Assembly (NCBI GenBank): GCA_003512955.1
Contig: DOTG01000028.1
Coordinates: forward strand, 186,001-250,000
DNA from: Marinilabiliales bacterium
GTDB lineage: Bacteria; Bacteroidota; Bacteroidia; Bacteroidales; SZUA-534
DNA length: 64,000 nt
Reading direction: 5' to 3'
How positions within the stretch are numbered: the first letter of the stretch is position 1; each line of letters opens with the position of its first letter. Below the pieces are notes generated by a model. That model was not told the origin of the DNA and searched no databases. It saw only the letters and a program-made list of their open reading frames with translations. Below are positions 26,578-35,832 of the stretch, piece after piece. The position numbers and the translations under genes were made by a program.

Positions 26578-28281
26578 TTATTCAATTAATATCCAATCGA
26601 CTTTTACGCTAGCATCCATTGACTTAATGGTCATACTATTTTGACCTTCGTTTAGCAACAGCCCCGAAACGGTCAACGTATCCCAACCTGTTTTGGTAAG
26701 GGTTTCTTCAAATTCATGCTCACCACACATCAATTGAATATTTGCAGGAACTTCCGAAGCAAAAAGTTTAACACGGAGCTGCATTTCAGCATCTGTAAGG
26801 CAATAGAAAGAATAACGCGACCATTCCTCGCGGTTTAAAGCAATGCACTGTTCGGTTCCATTTCGTTTCTGTTGGGTAATGGAATCCGTTTCGATAAGTT
26901 CGATGGGGACATATCCCCAGGTTCTGTAAACAGCGGCTTTTGAAGTGGTGTCGCGTACAAAATAATCTTTTCCGTACGCCCCATGCCCATAGTTTTCGGC
27001 TTCAATTTTACCGGGAACCTGACGGAAAATGGAGGCAACCACCTCTTTTTGATACTCACAATTTACCAATTTGATGTTTGTCAGTAAATCGTTCAAAATC
27101 TTTTCGGCTACCTCTTTTTCAGGCCTTATCCCGTTGTGTGAGTATTCGGCAATGGCATCCCAGTTAGCAGGTTTTACAATGGAATAGGGAGTGTTGCGGG
27201 TATCCATCTTTTTCCATGGCCAAAAGGCCCATCCCACATTCTTTTCTTCAAAATATTGTGTTGTTCCCCAATAGATGGTATTATCTTTTTCCCCTGTTTC
27301 GCCTACCCAGATAGGTACATTCCATTGGTCGCGTTTCTTTAAATAATAATCAATGCTGTGTAGGTTGGTTGGCCAACTCCAGCAGTAATAATGGAACTGA
27401 AGAAACAGGTTATTATCCGGTTTTTTAGTGAAGATTTCCCAATCGTTGGCCCAGTTTACTCCTTCAAGAGTAAACATGTGTTTTTTATCCACTTTCCGTA
27501 TTTCGGTAATCAGTCGTTCGTACAATGGTTCCACCAGATGACGGTATTTATCGGCGGCACCAGTATTTTGGGGCAATGGTTCGTTCAGCAAATCATACGC
27601 AGCTACGGCCGGTTCATCTTTATACAGTTGGGCTATTCTCACCCAAAGTTTCACCAATGCATCCTGATGAGTCACATCCATAAACAGTTCCGGAAGGTCG
27701 TTGGGGCTATCATCGATGTTGGCGCCGGTTTGTCCACCGGGCGCTCCGTGCATATCAATAATCACATACAACTGATACTCTTTGCACCAGTTGATTAAAT
27801 TATCGAGATGTTGAAACCCCTCATCAATAAACTGACGGGTTGAATCTTCGGTCATGAACAATCGGGCATTTAAAGCTACACGGACTGAATTAAAACCCAA
27901 CTCGGACATTTTTTGTATATCCTCTTTGGTGATATAGTTTTGCCGAAAGCCCTTCCAAAAAATTGCAGCCTGTTCTTCTCCGATTAAATCGTTGACAATT
28001 TTCTCAATCTTACGTGGACGGTCGCCGCCGGAACCAAATTTCCACATGTATCCTTCGGGCAGTAACCAATTGCCCAGCCCAACACCTTTCAAGTAAACTT
28101 TATTCCCTTGTTCATCAACTATGTCTTGACCCTGGGTATGCAAAAAACTCATCTTTTGTACCCGTTGTTGATGCAAGCAACCGGCAGCCACCAGAATGAG
28201 TAATAACCCAATCGTGTAAATGATTTCGGTTTGTTTAAAAAACGACCTGCAATCGGAGCAAATGCTGTTTAATTTTTTCAT
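26578..28281 (-). CDS. GH5 lipoprotein (exo-beta-1,3-glucanase-like) with C-terminal carbohydrate-binding-like domain
   Basis: 567 residues from the ATG at 28281; an upstream in-frame start at 28350 would overlap the previous stop. A lipobox (LLLILVAAGC, cysteine 35) anchors it to the membrane, probably on the cell surface. GH5 barrel: KGVGLGNWLLPEGYMW, FNSVRVALNARL, YVIIDMHGAPGGQ, YDLLNEPLP (acid/base Glu234), LQFHYYCWSWPT, IWVGETGE (nucleophile Glu328), GWAFWPWKKM. GLGNWLLPEG is typical of exo-1,3-glucanase-like GH5 enzymes. The C-terminal 150 residues (KIEAENYGHGAYGKDYF...VKVDWILIE) resemble a CBM6/35 beta-sandwich. Glucan cleavage is inferred from the motif and the neighbours. Confidence 0.82.
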   Translation of the reverse strand: MKKLNSICSDCRSFFKQTEIIYTIGLLLILVAAGCLHQQRVQKMSFLHTQGQDIVDEQGNKVYLKGVGLGNWLLPEGYMWKFGSGGDRPRKIEKIVNDLIGEEQAAIFWKGFRQNYITKEDIQKMSELGFNSVRVALNARLFMTEDSTRQFIDEGFQHLDNLINWCKEYQLYVIIDMHGAPGGQTGANIDDSPNDLPELFMDVTHQDALVKLWVRIAQLYKDEPAVAAYDLLNEPLPQNTGAADKYRHLVEPLYERLITEIRKVDKKHMFTLEGVNWANDWEIFTKKPDNNLFLQFHYYCWSWPTNLHSIDYYLKKRDQWNVPIWVGETGEKDNTIYWGTTQYFEEKNVGWAFWPWKKMDTRNTPYSIVKPANWDAIAEYSHNGIRPEKEVAEKILNDLLTNIKLVNCEYQKEVVASIFRQVPGKIEAENYGHGAYGKDYFVRDTTSKAAVYRTWGYVPIELIETDSITQQKRNGTEQCIALNREEWSRYSFYCLTDAEMQLRVKLFASEVPANIQLMCGEHEFEETLTKTGWDTLTVSGLLLNEGQNSMTIKSMDASVKVDWILIE

Positions 28282-28349
28282 TGTAATACTTTTTAAAAAA
28301 AAGTAAAAGGTACCTGAACCAGATGTAGGCCAGATACCTTTCCCCTTCA

Positions 28350-31300
28350 CTAATGTTTAACTAAACCTATATTAACTTTTATAACCTCTCCATTCCGGCT
28401 GAATATTTTCCGGCTCCATTCCTCATTCAATTGATGGCCTTCGACATGAAGGGTTTGTCCGGTTTTCAACTCCACATCAATTGTTTCATTGTTTTGTAAA
28501 GAATAAATAAATGGAACACCACAAAAGGTAAATGCCAATTGCGCCTCATGCAATTTCAATGTGGCGGGTTGGCCTTCCGATGTAAAATATTCAAATTCAC
28601 CGGGCTTCTTCAGGAATTCGTCCAATTTAATCAAAGAGGCATTAAAACTAATTTGCCCTTCTTTAACAATCACTCCCAACTCGCCAAAGCGGGACAGAAT
28701 ATCCTCTTTAACCTGACCCGTCATTCCCGGTTGCTGTGCTCCGGCATGTTTCGGGGTATGCGAATACGCATCGGTAGGGAACGCTCCGTATAATTTGGGT
28801 GATTTGTACAAACCTATTCCTGCTTTAATTTCATAAAAATGGTCTTTCAGCCTTCCCAATACTTTAGCATCGGCACCTTCCATTATGGCCTGGTAGTATG
28901 ATTCGCTGGCAACCAAAAGTAACTTGGAAACCATGTGCCAATAAATACTACCCAATCCCTCGAAGCCATAGAAAGTTCCTGATCGTCCGGTAAACGAACG
29001 GTGATCAAAAACCGATTCATAAATGGTTTCAATCAAAGGCCGTTCTTCTTCAACCATAGCTTTGAATTTTGCTTTATCGAGGCGCTCCAAAGCCTCGTGC
29101 AAATGTTTACTATTCCGGAAGGAACCGTTGAAATGGTAGTTTCCGTGAATATCTTTTTGGATGATTGAAGTATCGTTTAGCTGCAACAAACGGTTAAGCA
29201 GCGCCGATTTCTTGACTTCACCAGCAGGGATGTTGTTCTTTTGTGCAAATAAAGGAAGCGCCCTGTCGGGATACAGCATGTAACTGGATTGATCGGTACG
29301 GAACATACGGCTGGCTTTTAGCGCATCCAATACCTGCAAACTTTCGGTTGCCGACAAGTACCCGGAACTCAGCACCGATACCTGACCTTCGAGCATTTCG
29401 TATAAGTAACTGATGCTGATGCCATCGCGTGTAAATGCTACCAGGTTATAGGCATGATACAAACCATCGACCCGTTTATTGGCCCGGATGGACTGATCGA
29501 TGTATTGCAGACTTAACTCCGCAAACTGGATAAGTGAACTGGTGCCCAGGGTTTTCTTTTTACCTGAAAAAGAATGTTCATAAAAGTTCGCCCGATATTG
29601 ACTGCCCGCTTTACCCACCGCATCGGCAAATATACGGCGGTCTTTGCCGGTAAATCCTTCAGGTAACAGCGAGGAATATTTTTGGAATTGGGAAAATGTT
29701 CGTTCAAACCAAAGTTTCACCTCCTCCGAAATCCGGAATTCATTCGCAGGTTGATCTTTCAGCAGCTGAATCCAGAATTTTAAGGAACGGCGCAAATAAT
29801 ATAAGGTCACCATGGAAGCTCCATTACCAACCAAGGCATTGTTGGCATCGTTCCACTCAGGACGCTGCGTATTCAACCAGATTCCGGCCTCAGGAATAAA
29901 GCTGCCCAATTTGGCTAGCCAGGAAACCATCATCTTCTCAATGAGGGTTACTTTATACACCTGGTTGTGGGAGCCAAAAACCAATTTTCCGTCGGAGCCT
30001 AATTGTGAAGCCAGTTTTGAGATTTCTTTGTCGAGGCCGTAATCAAATACAATGGTATCCTGGGGATTACTAACCATCTGTTCGTAGCTCTTAATCCGGT
30101 AAGGAACGTTGGCATACACGAACATCTCCTTATCGAGCAGTTGACTTATTTTACCCGGATTAAAATGGGTGGAGATTTCAAGCAGTTTTTGAAGATAAAT
30201 GATCTGATGATCGCCCCAATAGCCAATAAATGCCCAAGGATCGTGTGGATCGGGACGTTCCCAGTCAATTCCATCGCGGGTAACGCGGTACGGGTTGTAC
30301 CCATCGGCCGTAGAGGCATTCAAGAACTTCACCATCATTTGCTCCACAAATCCCGGATAGGTGAAGGCCAATGCCTCCCAGTTCTGAAAAATATCGCGCC
30401 AATTGCCCTGATAGTCCGATTTTACGGTTGTGCCATTGTTCTGAATTTCGATAGAAAACCGGTTCCACGGACGACTTGGGTCGCCATGGCGCCGGCTGAA
30501 AGTAATAGGTAGGTACTCGTAAGATAACCGCATCAAATCGTCATTCTCAAATTGTTCTGCCTTTTTTATTAATTCATGGCAATCCATTTGGTTGGGCAGC
30601 TCATTCAACCATTGCTTGTAATTTGCATGAACCTGCTTATTTGCTTTTGATATAAAATCTGAAAAGTCTGTTAAGTCAATGTTGTAGTGGTTAATAAAAA
30701 TTCCGCCCCGCATCACATTAAACAAGGTGTTGGTGTAATGCCGTGCGTAGGTAGTTTGGTCGTTACTCATCTGGAACCCATCGGCTTTGGCCACAATGGC
30801 TTTCAGTTTTAACGTATCGGATGCCACTTGAGCAAAAACCTTTTCAATCAGGTCATTCTCCGTTTTAATATGGTCTACCATTTCGGCCACCTGATTGGCA
30901 TCCTGGTTAATTTCAGCCACCAATATCCATTCTGATGTTGATTTTGGAGCCAATGTCAACGGTTTATTCACAAAAAAGGCTCCTCGGGTAGCTTTTACAT
31001 CTGCTTCGTTCTGCAGAGGGAGTCCTTTTCGGAAGTTGCCCACTTGGTTATTTGAAATCAGGAACAAAGGATTTTCAAGTCCAGAAGTCCAGACGGTAGT
31101 AACTTTCAACGATTCACTGGGCTCTGCCCGGTCCACTGGAACCGAACTTAACGTGAACAGCCCCATCGGGGCACCGGCTACCAACTCGTTCCGTTTGTAA
31201 GCATCAAGCAAATTGCTGTATTCCATTTGAAAACTGTAGTGGGTCCCCGATGGAAGGATGTTCTGAATCCCATCCAGGATATTTACCGCGAGGTTCTCAG

Positions 31301-31808
31301 CAGTGAGGTTGGTAATCGCCGATTTTTTTATAAATCCATACTTTTGACTAAAAAACCAGCCATATTGAAAGGCCACCCCCAGCTCATGGTTTATTTCCTC
31401 AAAAATCAGTTTATTTCCATAAATGTTTTTATACAAATTCCGTTCGATGGAATACACCCCTTCGGTCTTTTTCGAAAAGGGCTCCCACAAAAAGGTTTTA
31501 TCGCCTTTAGATACCAATGCCAAGGTTTTGCTCCCTGAAATATCGTACTGATCATGGATTTTATCGACACAATAATAAGGAAACAGGGCATTGTCTCGGT
31601 CTTTCCGGCCGGCAGTTAAGGCGCCATTGCTCGAAATAAACATCCAATGATCGGCCACGCTTACAATGGTCATGAAAAAATCGGGCATGTGGTGGTATTG
31701 GCCTATTTTGTAATATTTTTCGTCCCCGATTAGCACAAATCCACCGTCAACATCTTTATGTTCCTGGTTTAGCGGTGTTTGGCCCAAAAATATCTTCTGA
31801 TTTATCAT
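28350..31808 (-). CDS. GH94/GH149/GH161-type inverting phosphorylase (candidate beta-1,3-glucan phosphorylase)
   Basis: 1152 residues, no signal peptide, hence cytoplasmic. The N-terminal half is beta-rich (GGFVLIGDEKYYKIGQYHHMPDFFM); the C-terminal half is an alpha-barrel with RHGDPSRPWNRFSI, YQGNWRDIFQNWEAL, YWGDHQIIYL and TQRPEWNDANNALVGNGASM. Asp654 in the WND motif matches the general acid of GH94 phosphorylases (DWND type). Length far above GH94 cellobiose phosphorylases favours GH149 or GH161, both beta-1,3-glucan phosphorylases. Expected reaction: beta-1,3-glucan oligomer plus phosphate gives glucose-1-phosphate. It is the only cytoplasmic degradative enzyme of the locus, 133 nt after GH3. 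Confidence 0.75.
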   Translation of the reverse strand: MINQKIFLGQTPLNQEHKDVDGGFVLIGDEKYYKIGQYHHMPDFFMTIVSVADHWMFISSNGALTAGRKDRDNALFPYYCVDKIHDQYDISGSKTLALVSKGDKTFLWEPFSKKTEGVYSIERNLYKNIYGNKLIFEEINHELGVAFQYGWFFSQKYGFIKKSAITNLTAENLAVNILDGIQNILPSGTHYSFQMEYSNLLDAYKRNELVAGAPMGLFTLSSVPVDRAEPSESLKVTTVWTSGLENPLFLISNNQVGNFRKGLPLQNEADVKATRGAFFVNKPLTLAPKSTSEWILVAEINQDANQVAEMVDHIKTENDLIEKVFAQVASDTLKLKAIVAKADGFQMSNDQTTYARHYTNTLFNVMRGGIFINHYNIDLTDFSDFISKANKQVHANYKQWLNELPNQMDCHELIKKAEQFENDDLMRLSYEYLPITFSRRHGDPSRPWNRFSIEIQNNGTTVKSDYQGNWRDIFQNWEALAFTYPGFVEQMMVKFLNASTADGYNPYRVTRDGIDWERPDPHDPWAFIGYWGDHQIIYLQKLLEISTHFNPGKISQLLDKEMFVYANVPYRIKSYEQMVSNPQDTIVFDYGLDKEISKLASQLGSDGKLVFGSHNQVYKVTLIEKMMVSWLAKLGSFIPEAGIWLNTQRPEWNDANNALVGNGASMVTLYYLRRSLKFWIQLLKDQPANEFRISEEVKLWFERTFSQFQKYSSLLPEGFTGKDRRIFADAVGKAGSQYRANFYEHSFSGKKKTLGTSSLIQFAELSLQYIDQSIRANKRVDGLYHAYNLVAFTRDGISISYLYEMLEGQVSVLSSGYLSATESLQVLDALKASRMFRTDQSSYMLYPDRALPLFAQKNNIPAGEVKKSALLNRLLQLNDTSIIQKDIHGNYHFNGSFRNSKHLHEALERLDKAKFKAMVEEERPLIETIYESVFDHRSFTGRSGTFYGFEGLGSIYWHMVSKLLLVASESYYQAIMEGADAKVLGRLKDHFYEIKAGIGLYKSPKLYGAFPTDAYSHTPKHAGAQQPGMTGQVKEDILSRFGELGVIVKEGQISFNASLIKLDEFLKKPGEFEYFTSEGQPATLKLHEAQLAFTFCGVPFIYSLQNNETIDVELKTGQTLHVEGHQLNEEWSRKIFSRNGEVIKVNIGLVKH

Positions 31809-31860
31809 GTGTTAAAATTTTCTTTTGGAAATAAAGTGTAAATATCATTCACCCTCCACA

Positions 31861-31876
31861 GTCCCCTCAAGGGGAC
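31861..31876. repeat. Palindrome between GH3 and phosphorylase genes
   Basis: gtcccctcaaggggac: 7-bp arms around two bases, in the 133-nt gap. It has no T tail, so it is more likely a small hairpin or protein site within the operon than a terminator. Confidence 0.4.
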
Positions 31877-31941
31877 ATATCCGAAGTGGTAGTTTAAAGT
31901 GGTTGAAAAAAATTTGAATTATCACTTTTATCTCAAATTAA

Positions 31942-34209
31942 TTAATACAACTTAAATCGCGCTTTTTGATCTGCTAAGGAAATGGTGAAATATCCCGGTT
32001 CAGTTATCCGTTGGTTTTGCTGGTTTACAAAAGCCAGATCGCTGGCTGTAAGAAAGAAATCTATTGATTTTGACTCCTGCGGATTTAAATCAATCCGTTC
32101 AAAGCGTTTTAACTGTTTTACAGCGGGTGAAATTGAAGCAACCTCGTCCGATACAAAAAGCAATGCCACTTCGGTCCCGTTTCTGGTGCCTGAGTTTTTA
32201 ATCTCAAACTGAATTTTTAATGTGTCAGTCATTGAAATGGAATCGGAACTTAATTTCAAAGCCGAATATTCAAAAGTGGTGTAGCTTAAGCCAAAACCAA
32301 ACTGATATTGCGGGGTAAAACCTGCCAATCCGAAATTGACATCGCGTTCGTCGGATAGCTGGTGATCATAAGCCCACAAAGAACCTGAATTGCGCGGATA
32401 GGTGTAAGGCAGTTTCCCGCTTGGATTTACATCGCCAAACAAGACATCGGCAATGGCCCGTCCGCCCTCATTCCCGGGCAAATAAGCCATAACAATTCCT
32501 TTCACTTTGGGCTCAATGTATCTGATTATCCGGGGCCGCCCCTGTACCATAACCAAGATGACAGGTTTCCCGGTTTCGGCCAACCGGAGCACCAATTCCT
32601 GTTGAATCTCAGGTAAATCAAGCTCATCGATATCGCTGGGTTTTTCGGTAGCCGGTTTTTCGCCCACGCAGGCCACAATCACATCGCACGGCCTGGCTTT
32701 AGCAACAGCCTCATTGATAAAATCGCCATCGACATAACCCGTTCCGGGGGCGTAACACACCTGGTTTGACCCAATCTTTTGCTGAACCGCTTGCAAGATG
32801 GTCAATTTTCCTTTGTCATTATAGCTGGTATCTTGCCCACTCCACGTGCGCGACCAACCTCCGTTCAAATAATTGATGGAATTAGAAGAAACACCGGTAA
32901 CCAGTATCCTGCTTTTTTTATTCAAAGGTAAAACCGATGCCTCATTTTTTAACAATGTAATGCTTTGGCACGCCATCTGGTGGTTCAGGCTATCTGTTTC
33001 TTTTGATGCAAAATTTGGATATTCCACCTCATACAAGCTGGGATTGTTGAATAATCCGGCTTTAAACTTTAAATACAACACCCGTCGGACGGCATCATCA
33101 ATACGGCTCATGGGTACTTCGCCCGATTTCACCAGTTCAATCAGATGCGTGGCAAAACTGGCATCGTAAGGTTCCATACAAATGTCAATGCCGGCCAAAA
33201 CACTGAGCTTTACGGCTTCGCGTTCATTGGCGGCTACTTTATGAACCGCATGCAATCCATCCACATCGCCCCAATCGGTAATTACTACACCCTTAAAACC
33301 CAATTCACCTTTGAGCAAACCAGTGATTAAAAAATGATCGATATGTGAGGGAACCCCGTTCAATGCACCCGACGAGATCATGACCGACAACAGACCGTTT
33401 TCAATGGCTTCCTGAAATGGAGGAAGCAACACTTGACGGATATAATTTTCGGACATCAAAATCGGTGATCGGTCTTTACCATTATAGGAAGCACCGTATC
33501 CAATAAAATGTTTGGCACAAGCCAGCACTTTATCGTTTGCTGAAGGATCGCTTCCCTGTTGTCCCCTAATATAAGCAGCTCCTAGTTGACTAGCTACATA
33601 AGCATCTTCGCCAAAGCTTTCAAAAATACGTCCCCACATCGGGTGGCGGGCCACATCGAGCACCGGGGCATAATTCCAGGGAATGTGGCTGGCGCGTAAT
33701 TCATAGGCTGTTATTGCACCCACTTGTTCTGCGGCTTTGGTATTAAATGAAGCGGCCAGATTTATCTGATGGGGAAACATAACCGAACCGGCGGTATAAT
33801 TGGCACCATGAACCGCATCAATTCCATACAATACCGGAATCCCCAAACGGGTTTTTGCTTTGGAAGTTGTTTGCACAAATTCAATAACCTGGTTCCATTG
33901 TTTGGGTGTCATTGGAAAAGAACCTAAGTTCTGGACAGAACCAGCACCATATTCAACCAGCAATTGTTGTACTTTGGCTGAGTCGAATACCAATGTATCG
34001 CGGTACGAATAAAAAGGCCCGGTTAATAATGCCGGTAAACCAAGATTGAGCATCTGCCCAACCTTTTCTTCCAATGTCATTAAAGCTAAAATACTATCAA
34101 TTTTTTCGGAAACAGCTTTATCGGAATTTGATAATTCTATTTTATCGGTGGAACAACTACTGATTAAAATGGAAGATACAAGGGCCAGGATTAAAATTAT
34201 TAGCTTCAT
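31942..34209 (-). CDS. GH3 beta-glucosidase lipoprotein
   Basis: 755 residues. Lipoprotein signal MKLIILILALVSSILISSC. GH3 domain: KVGQMLNLG, IPVLYGIDAVHGANY, NYAPVLDVARHPMWGRIFESFGED, CAKHFIGYG, and FKGVVITDWGDVDGLH with nucleophile Asp312. The alpha/beta C-terminal domain (ITLLKNEASVLPLNKKS, RILVTGVSS, YLPGNEGGRAIADVLFGDVNPSGKLPYTYPR) and a fibronectin-like end (GTEVALLFVSDEVAS...KRFERIDL) complete the family. Likely releases glucose from beta-glucan oligosaccharides in the periplasm or on the surface. It heads the second operon unit and is preceded by leader copy 1, 23 nt before its ATG. Confidence 0.92.
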   Translation of the reverse strand: MKLIILILALVSSILISSCSTDKIELSNSDKAVSEKIDSILALMTLEEKVGQMLNLGLPALLTGPFYSYRDTLVFDSAKVQQLLVEYGAGSVQNLGSFPMTPKQWNQVIEFVQTTSKAKTRLGIPVLYGIDAVHGANYTAGSVMFPHQINLAASFNTKAAEQVGAITAYELRASHIPWNYAPVLDVARHPMWGRIFESFGEDAYVASQLGAAYIRGQQGSDPSANDKVLACAKHFIGYGASYNGKDRSPILMSENYIRQVLLPPFQEAIENGLLSVMISSGALNGVPSHIDHFLITGLLKGELGFKGVVITDWGDVDGLHAVHKVAANEREAVKLSVLAGIDICMEPYDASFATHLIELVKSGEVPMSRIDDAVRRVLYLKFKAGLFNNPSLYEVEYPNFASKETDSLNHQMACQSITLLKNEASVLPLNKKSRILVTGVSSNSINYLNGGWSRTWSGQDTSYNDKGKLTILQAVQQKIGSNQVCYAPGTGYVDGDFINEAVAKARPCDVIVACVGEKPATEKPSDIDELDLPEIQQELVLRLAETGKPVILVMVQGRPRIIRYIEPKVKGIVMAYLPGNEGGRAIADVLFGDVNPSGKLPYTYPRNSGSLWAYDHQLSDERDVNFGLAGFTPQYQFGFGLSYTTFEYSALKLSSDSISMTDTLKIQFEIKNSGTRNGTEVALLFVSDEVASISPAVKQLKRFERIDLNPQESKSIDFFLTASDLAFVNQQNQRITEPGYFTISLADQKARFKLY

Positions 34210-34231
34210 TTGATTGGATTTGAACCTTATT

Positions 34232-34372
34232 AATAGATCGGTAGATATTTAGACACGAGACACAAAACAAAACATATCTTGTTGGAAAAAATCATCACCT
34301 AATATTTTTGTTGCTATCTTTTACATATAACAGAATATCGTTCACTTATAAAAATTTCACTCACTATTAACC
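34232..34372 (-). promoter_or_regulatory. Shared promoter leader, copy 1 (upstream of GH3)
   Basis: Imperfect repeat of about 140 bp shared with 39566-39706 and 57212-57345. The gene-proximal block on the plus strand reads aatagatcggtagat...gagacacaa...acaaaacatat. On the minus strand this places a TATGTTTTG (-7-like) word ahead of a conserved transcribed leader. The distal block holds acttataaaaattt. It ends 23 nt from the GH3 ATG. Confidence 0.6.
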
Positions 34373-34410
34373 TTATTAAATTAAATAAAAAAGGTTTAGT
34401 AAGGGTTTTC

Positions 34411-34445
34411 AAATGCACCTGTAGTAAGGAGCCACAGGTGCATTT
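34411..34445 (-). terminator. Hairpin after the GH158-like gene
   Basis: Perfect 12-bp stem aaatgcacctgt/acaggtgcattt with an 11-nt loop, about 75 nt after the stop at 34519. The T run is on the plus strand (attttttc), so termination of the minus-strand unit is plausible but not textbook. Confidence 0.55.
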
Positions 34446-34518
34446 TTTCGATTTCAATAAGAAATCATTCTATCAACTAAACCTAAACTTGAACAGTGAA
34501 TGAACTACTATTAAATTT

Positions 34519-35814
34519 TTATAAATCTACCCAAAATGGAAAATTTGCTGTTGCGGCACCGCTTTTAGCATCCTGGATGTAAACAAACAACCGGTATGCA
34601 CCCTCTTTTTCAGGAGTTGTAAAAACCAAACTGCTATTCCCAACCAAATGAAAAATTGCAGAAGGCCGGCTTTCCAAGTCGCCGCCCCAACCCAAATCGG
34701 TACTTTCAGGTATCAACTCCCAAGTGAAAGTTAAACTGTCGTTTTCAAAATCTTTGTAAAAAACTTCAGCTTTTACCTGGCTCCTGACTTTAAACTTTAA
34801 ATTATCGAAGGCGGTACCATTCTCAATCTTGAAAGAATCGAGCGATGGGCATCGGTTTTCGGGCCACTTTCCGGTCCACACGTAAGTCATGGCATCCACC
34901 GTTTCTGTTTTCGCACCATTCTCAAGGTGCATCCCATACCAGGTCGGCGTGCGTTCCTGTTTTTGTCCCCAAAGGAAAACATAAGAGCCCAAACAAAATT
35001 TTTTGTCAGCTTCAATGGCTAAATCGTAACGGTTTAAAAAAGCTTTGGCTTTTTCGCGGCTGGTTTGTTCAATGGGAGCATCCCATGAGGTTTTTCCAAC
35101 TTCCCAATGCCCGGTAGCTCCCCATTCCGTAACCATGTAAGGGCCTACCCAACCGGCATCGGAAATACGGGTTTGGAGGTTCACGATATCGCCGTACATC
35201 TGGATGGAGATAAAATCAATATCGGTGCAATGCACTTTGATATAATCGATTTCACGTTTCCCGATTCCTGCCAGAGTAGTTGTAGTTGGGTGGTTCGGGT
35301 CGATTTCATGAATCATTTTCGATAAATCGTTCACCGCATCATAAATACGCAAATCGTTGGCACCCAGATTCAATTCATTACCAATAGCCCAACCCAACAA
35401 AGCCGGATGGTTTTTTAACCGTTCTACCTCACCTTTGATGTAATTGTATTGTCTGTTTACCATGGCTGTATCGCTGTAGCTATAGCCATGCCGTTCGCGG
35501 GCTACTTCCAGTCCCATAAGTACCATCAATCCATTTTTTTGAGCCAAATCGAGGATTTCAACCGCATCTTTTTGACCATTTTTGGTACGCCAGGTACGGA
35601 ATGAATTAGCACCACTAATCCCTAAAGCATCAATGTTCCCAAATTCACATCCGGCACCATTGACATAAAATTCGCTGCCATTGACAAACATACGGTACTG
35701 TTCGGCTTCATTGGCCTTTACCTCTACTTTTGCCGGACCGGTTTCTTTTTCTTTTGCCGTACATGAAACGAGTAATGCCATACCCAGGAAAATTATCAAA
35801 TTTTTTGAATTCAT
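34519..35814 (-). CDS. Lipoprotein glycoside hydrolase, GH158-like or GH2/GH5-clan barrel
   Basis: 431 residues. Lipoprotein signal MNSKNLIIFLGMALLVSC. A TIM-barrel of clan A type: FYVNGAGCEFGN, GISGANSFRTWR, HPALLGWAIGNELNLGAND (acid/base Glu147), IDFISIQMYGDI, PYMVTEWGATGHWE (nucleophile Glu230), SYVFLWGQKQERTPTW. An Ig-like C-terminal domain follows (LKFKVRSQVKAEVFYKDFENDSLTFTWELIPES). A barrel plus Ig-like end on a lipoprotein beside GH16 and GH3 resembles GH158 endo-beta-1,3-glucanases of Bacteroides laminarin loci, but I cannot prove the family. It starts 18 nt after the MFS stop, so it is cotranscribed. Confidence 0.7.
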   Translation of the reverse strand: MNSKNLIIFLGMALLVSCTAKEKETGPAKVEVKANEAEQYRMFVNGSEFYVNGAGCEFGNIDALGISGANSFRTWRTKNGQKDAVEILDLAQKNGLMVLMGLEVARERHGYSYSDTAMVNRQYNYIKGEVERLKNHPALLGWAIGNELNLGANDLRIYDAVNDLSKMIHEIDPNHPTTTTLAGIGKREIDYIKVHCTDIDFISIQMYGDIVNLQTRISDAGWVGPYMVTEWGATGHWEVGKTSWDAPIEQTSREKAKAFLNRYDLAIEADKKFCLGSYVFLWGQKQERTPTWYGMHLENGAKTETVDAMTYVWTGKWPENRCPSLDSFKIENGTAFDNLKFKVRSQVKAEVFYKDFENDSLTFTWELIPESTDLGWGGDLESRPSAIFHLVGNSSLVFTTPEKEGAYRLFVYIQDAKSGAATANFPFWVDL

Positions 35815-35832
35815 GTTATTTATTTTTACAGG

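Noticed and set aside
31861..31876. Terminator between GH3 and the phosphorylase
   Set aside because: The stem is short and lacks a T tail, and the flanking genes seem to form one unit; kept only as a palindrome.
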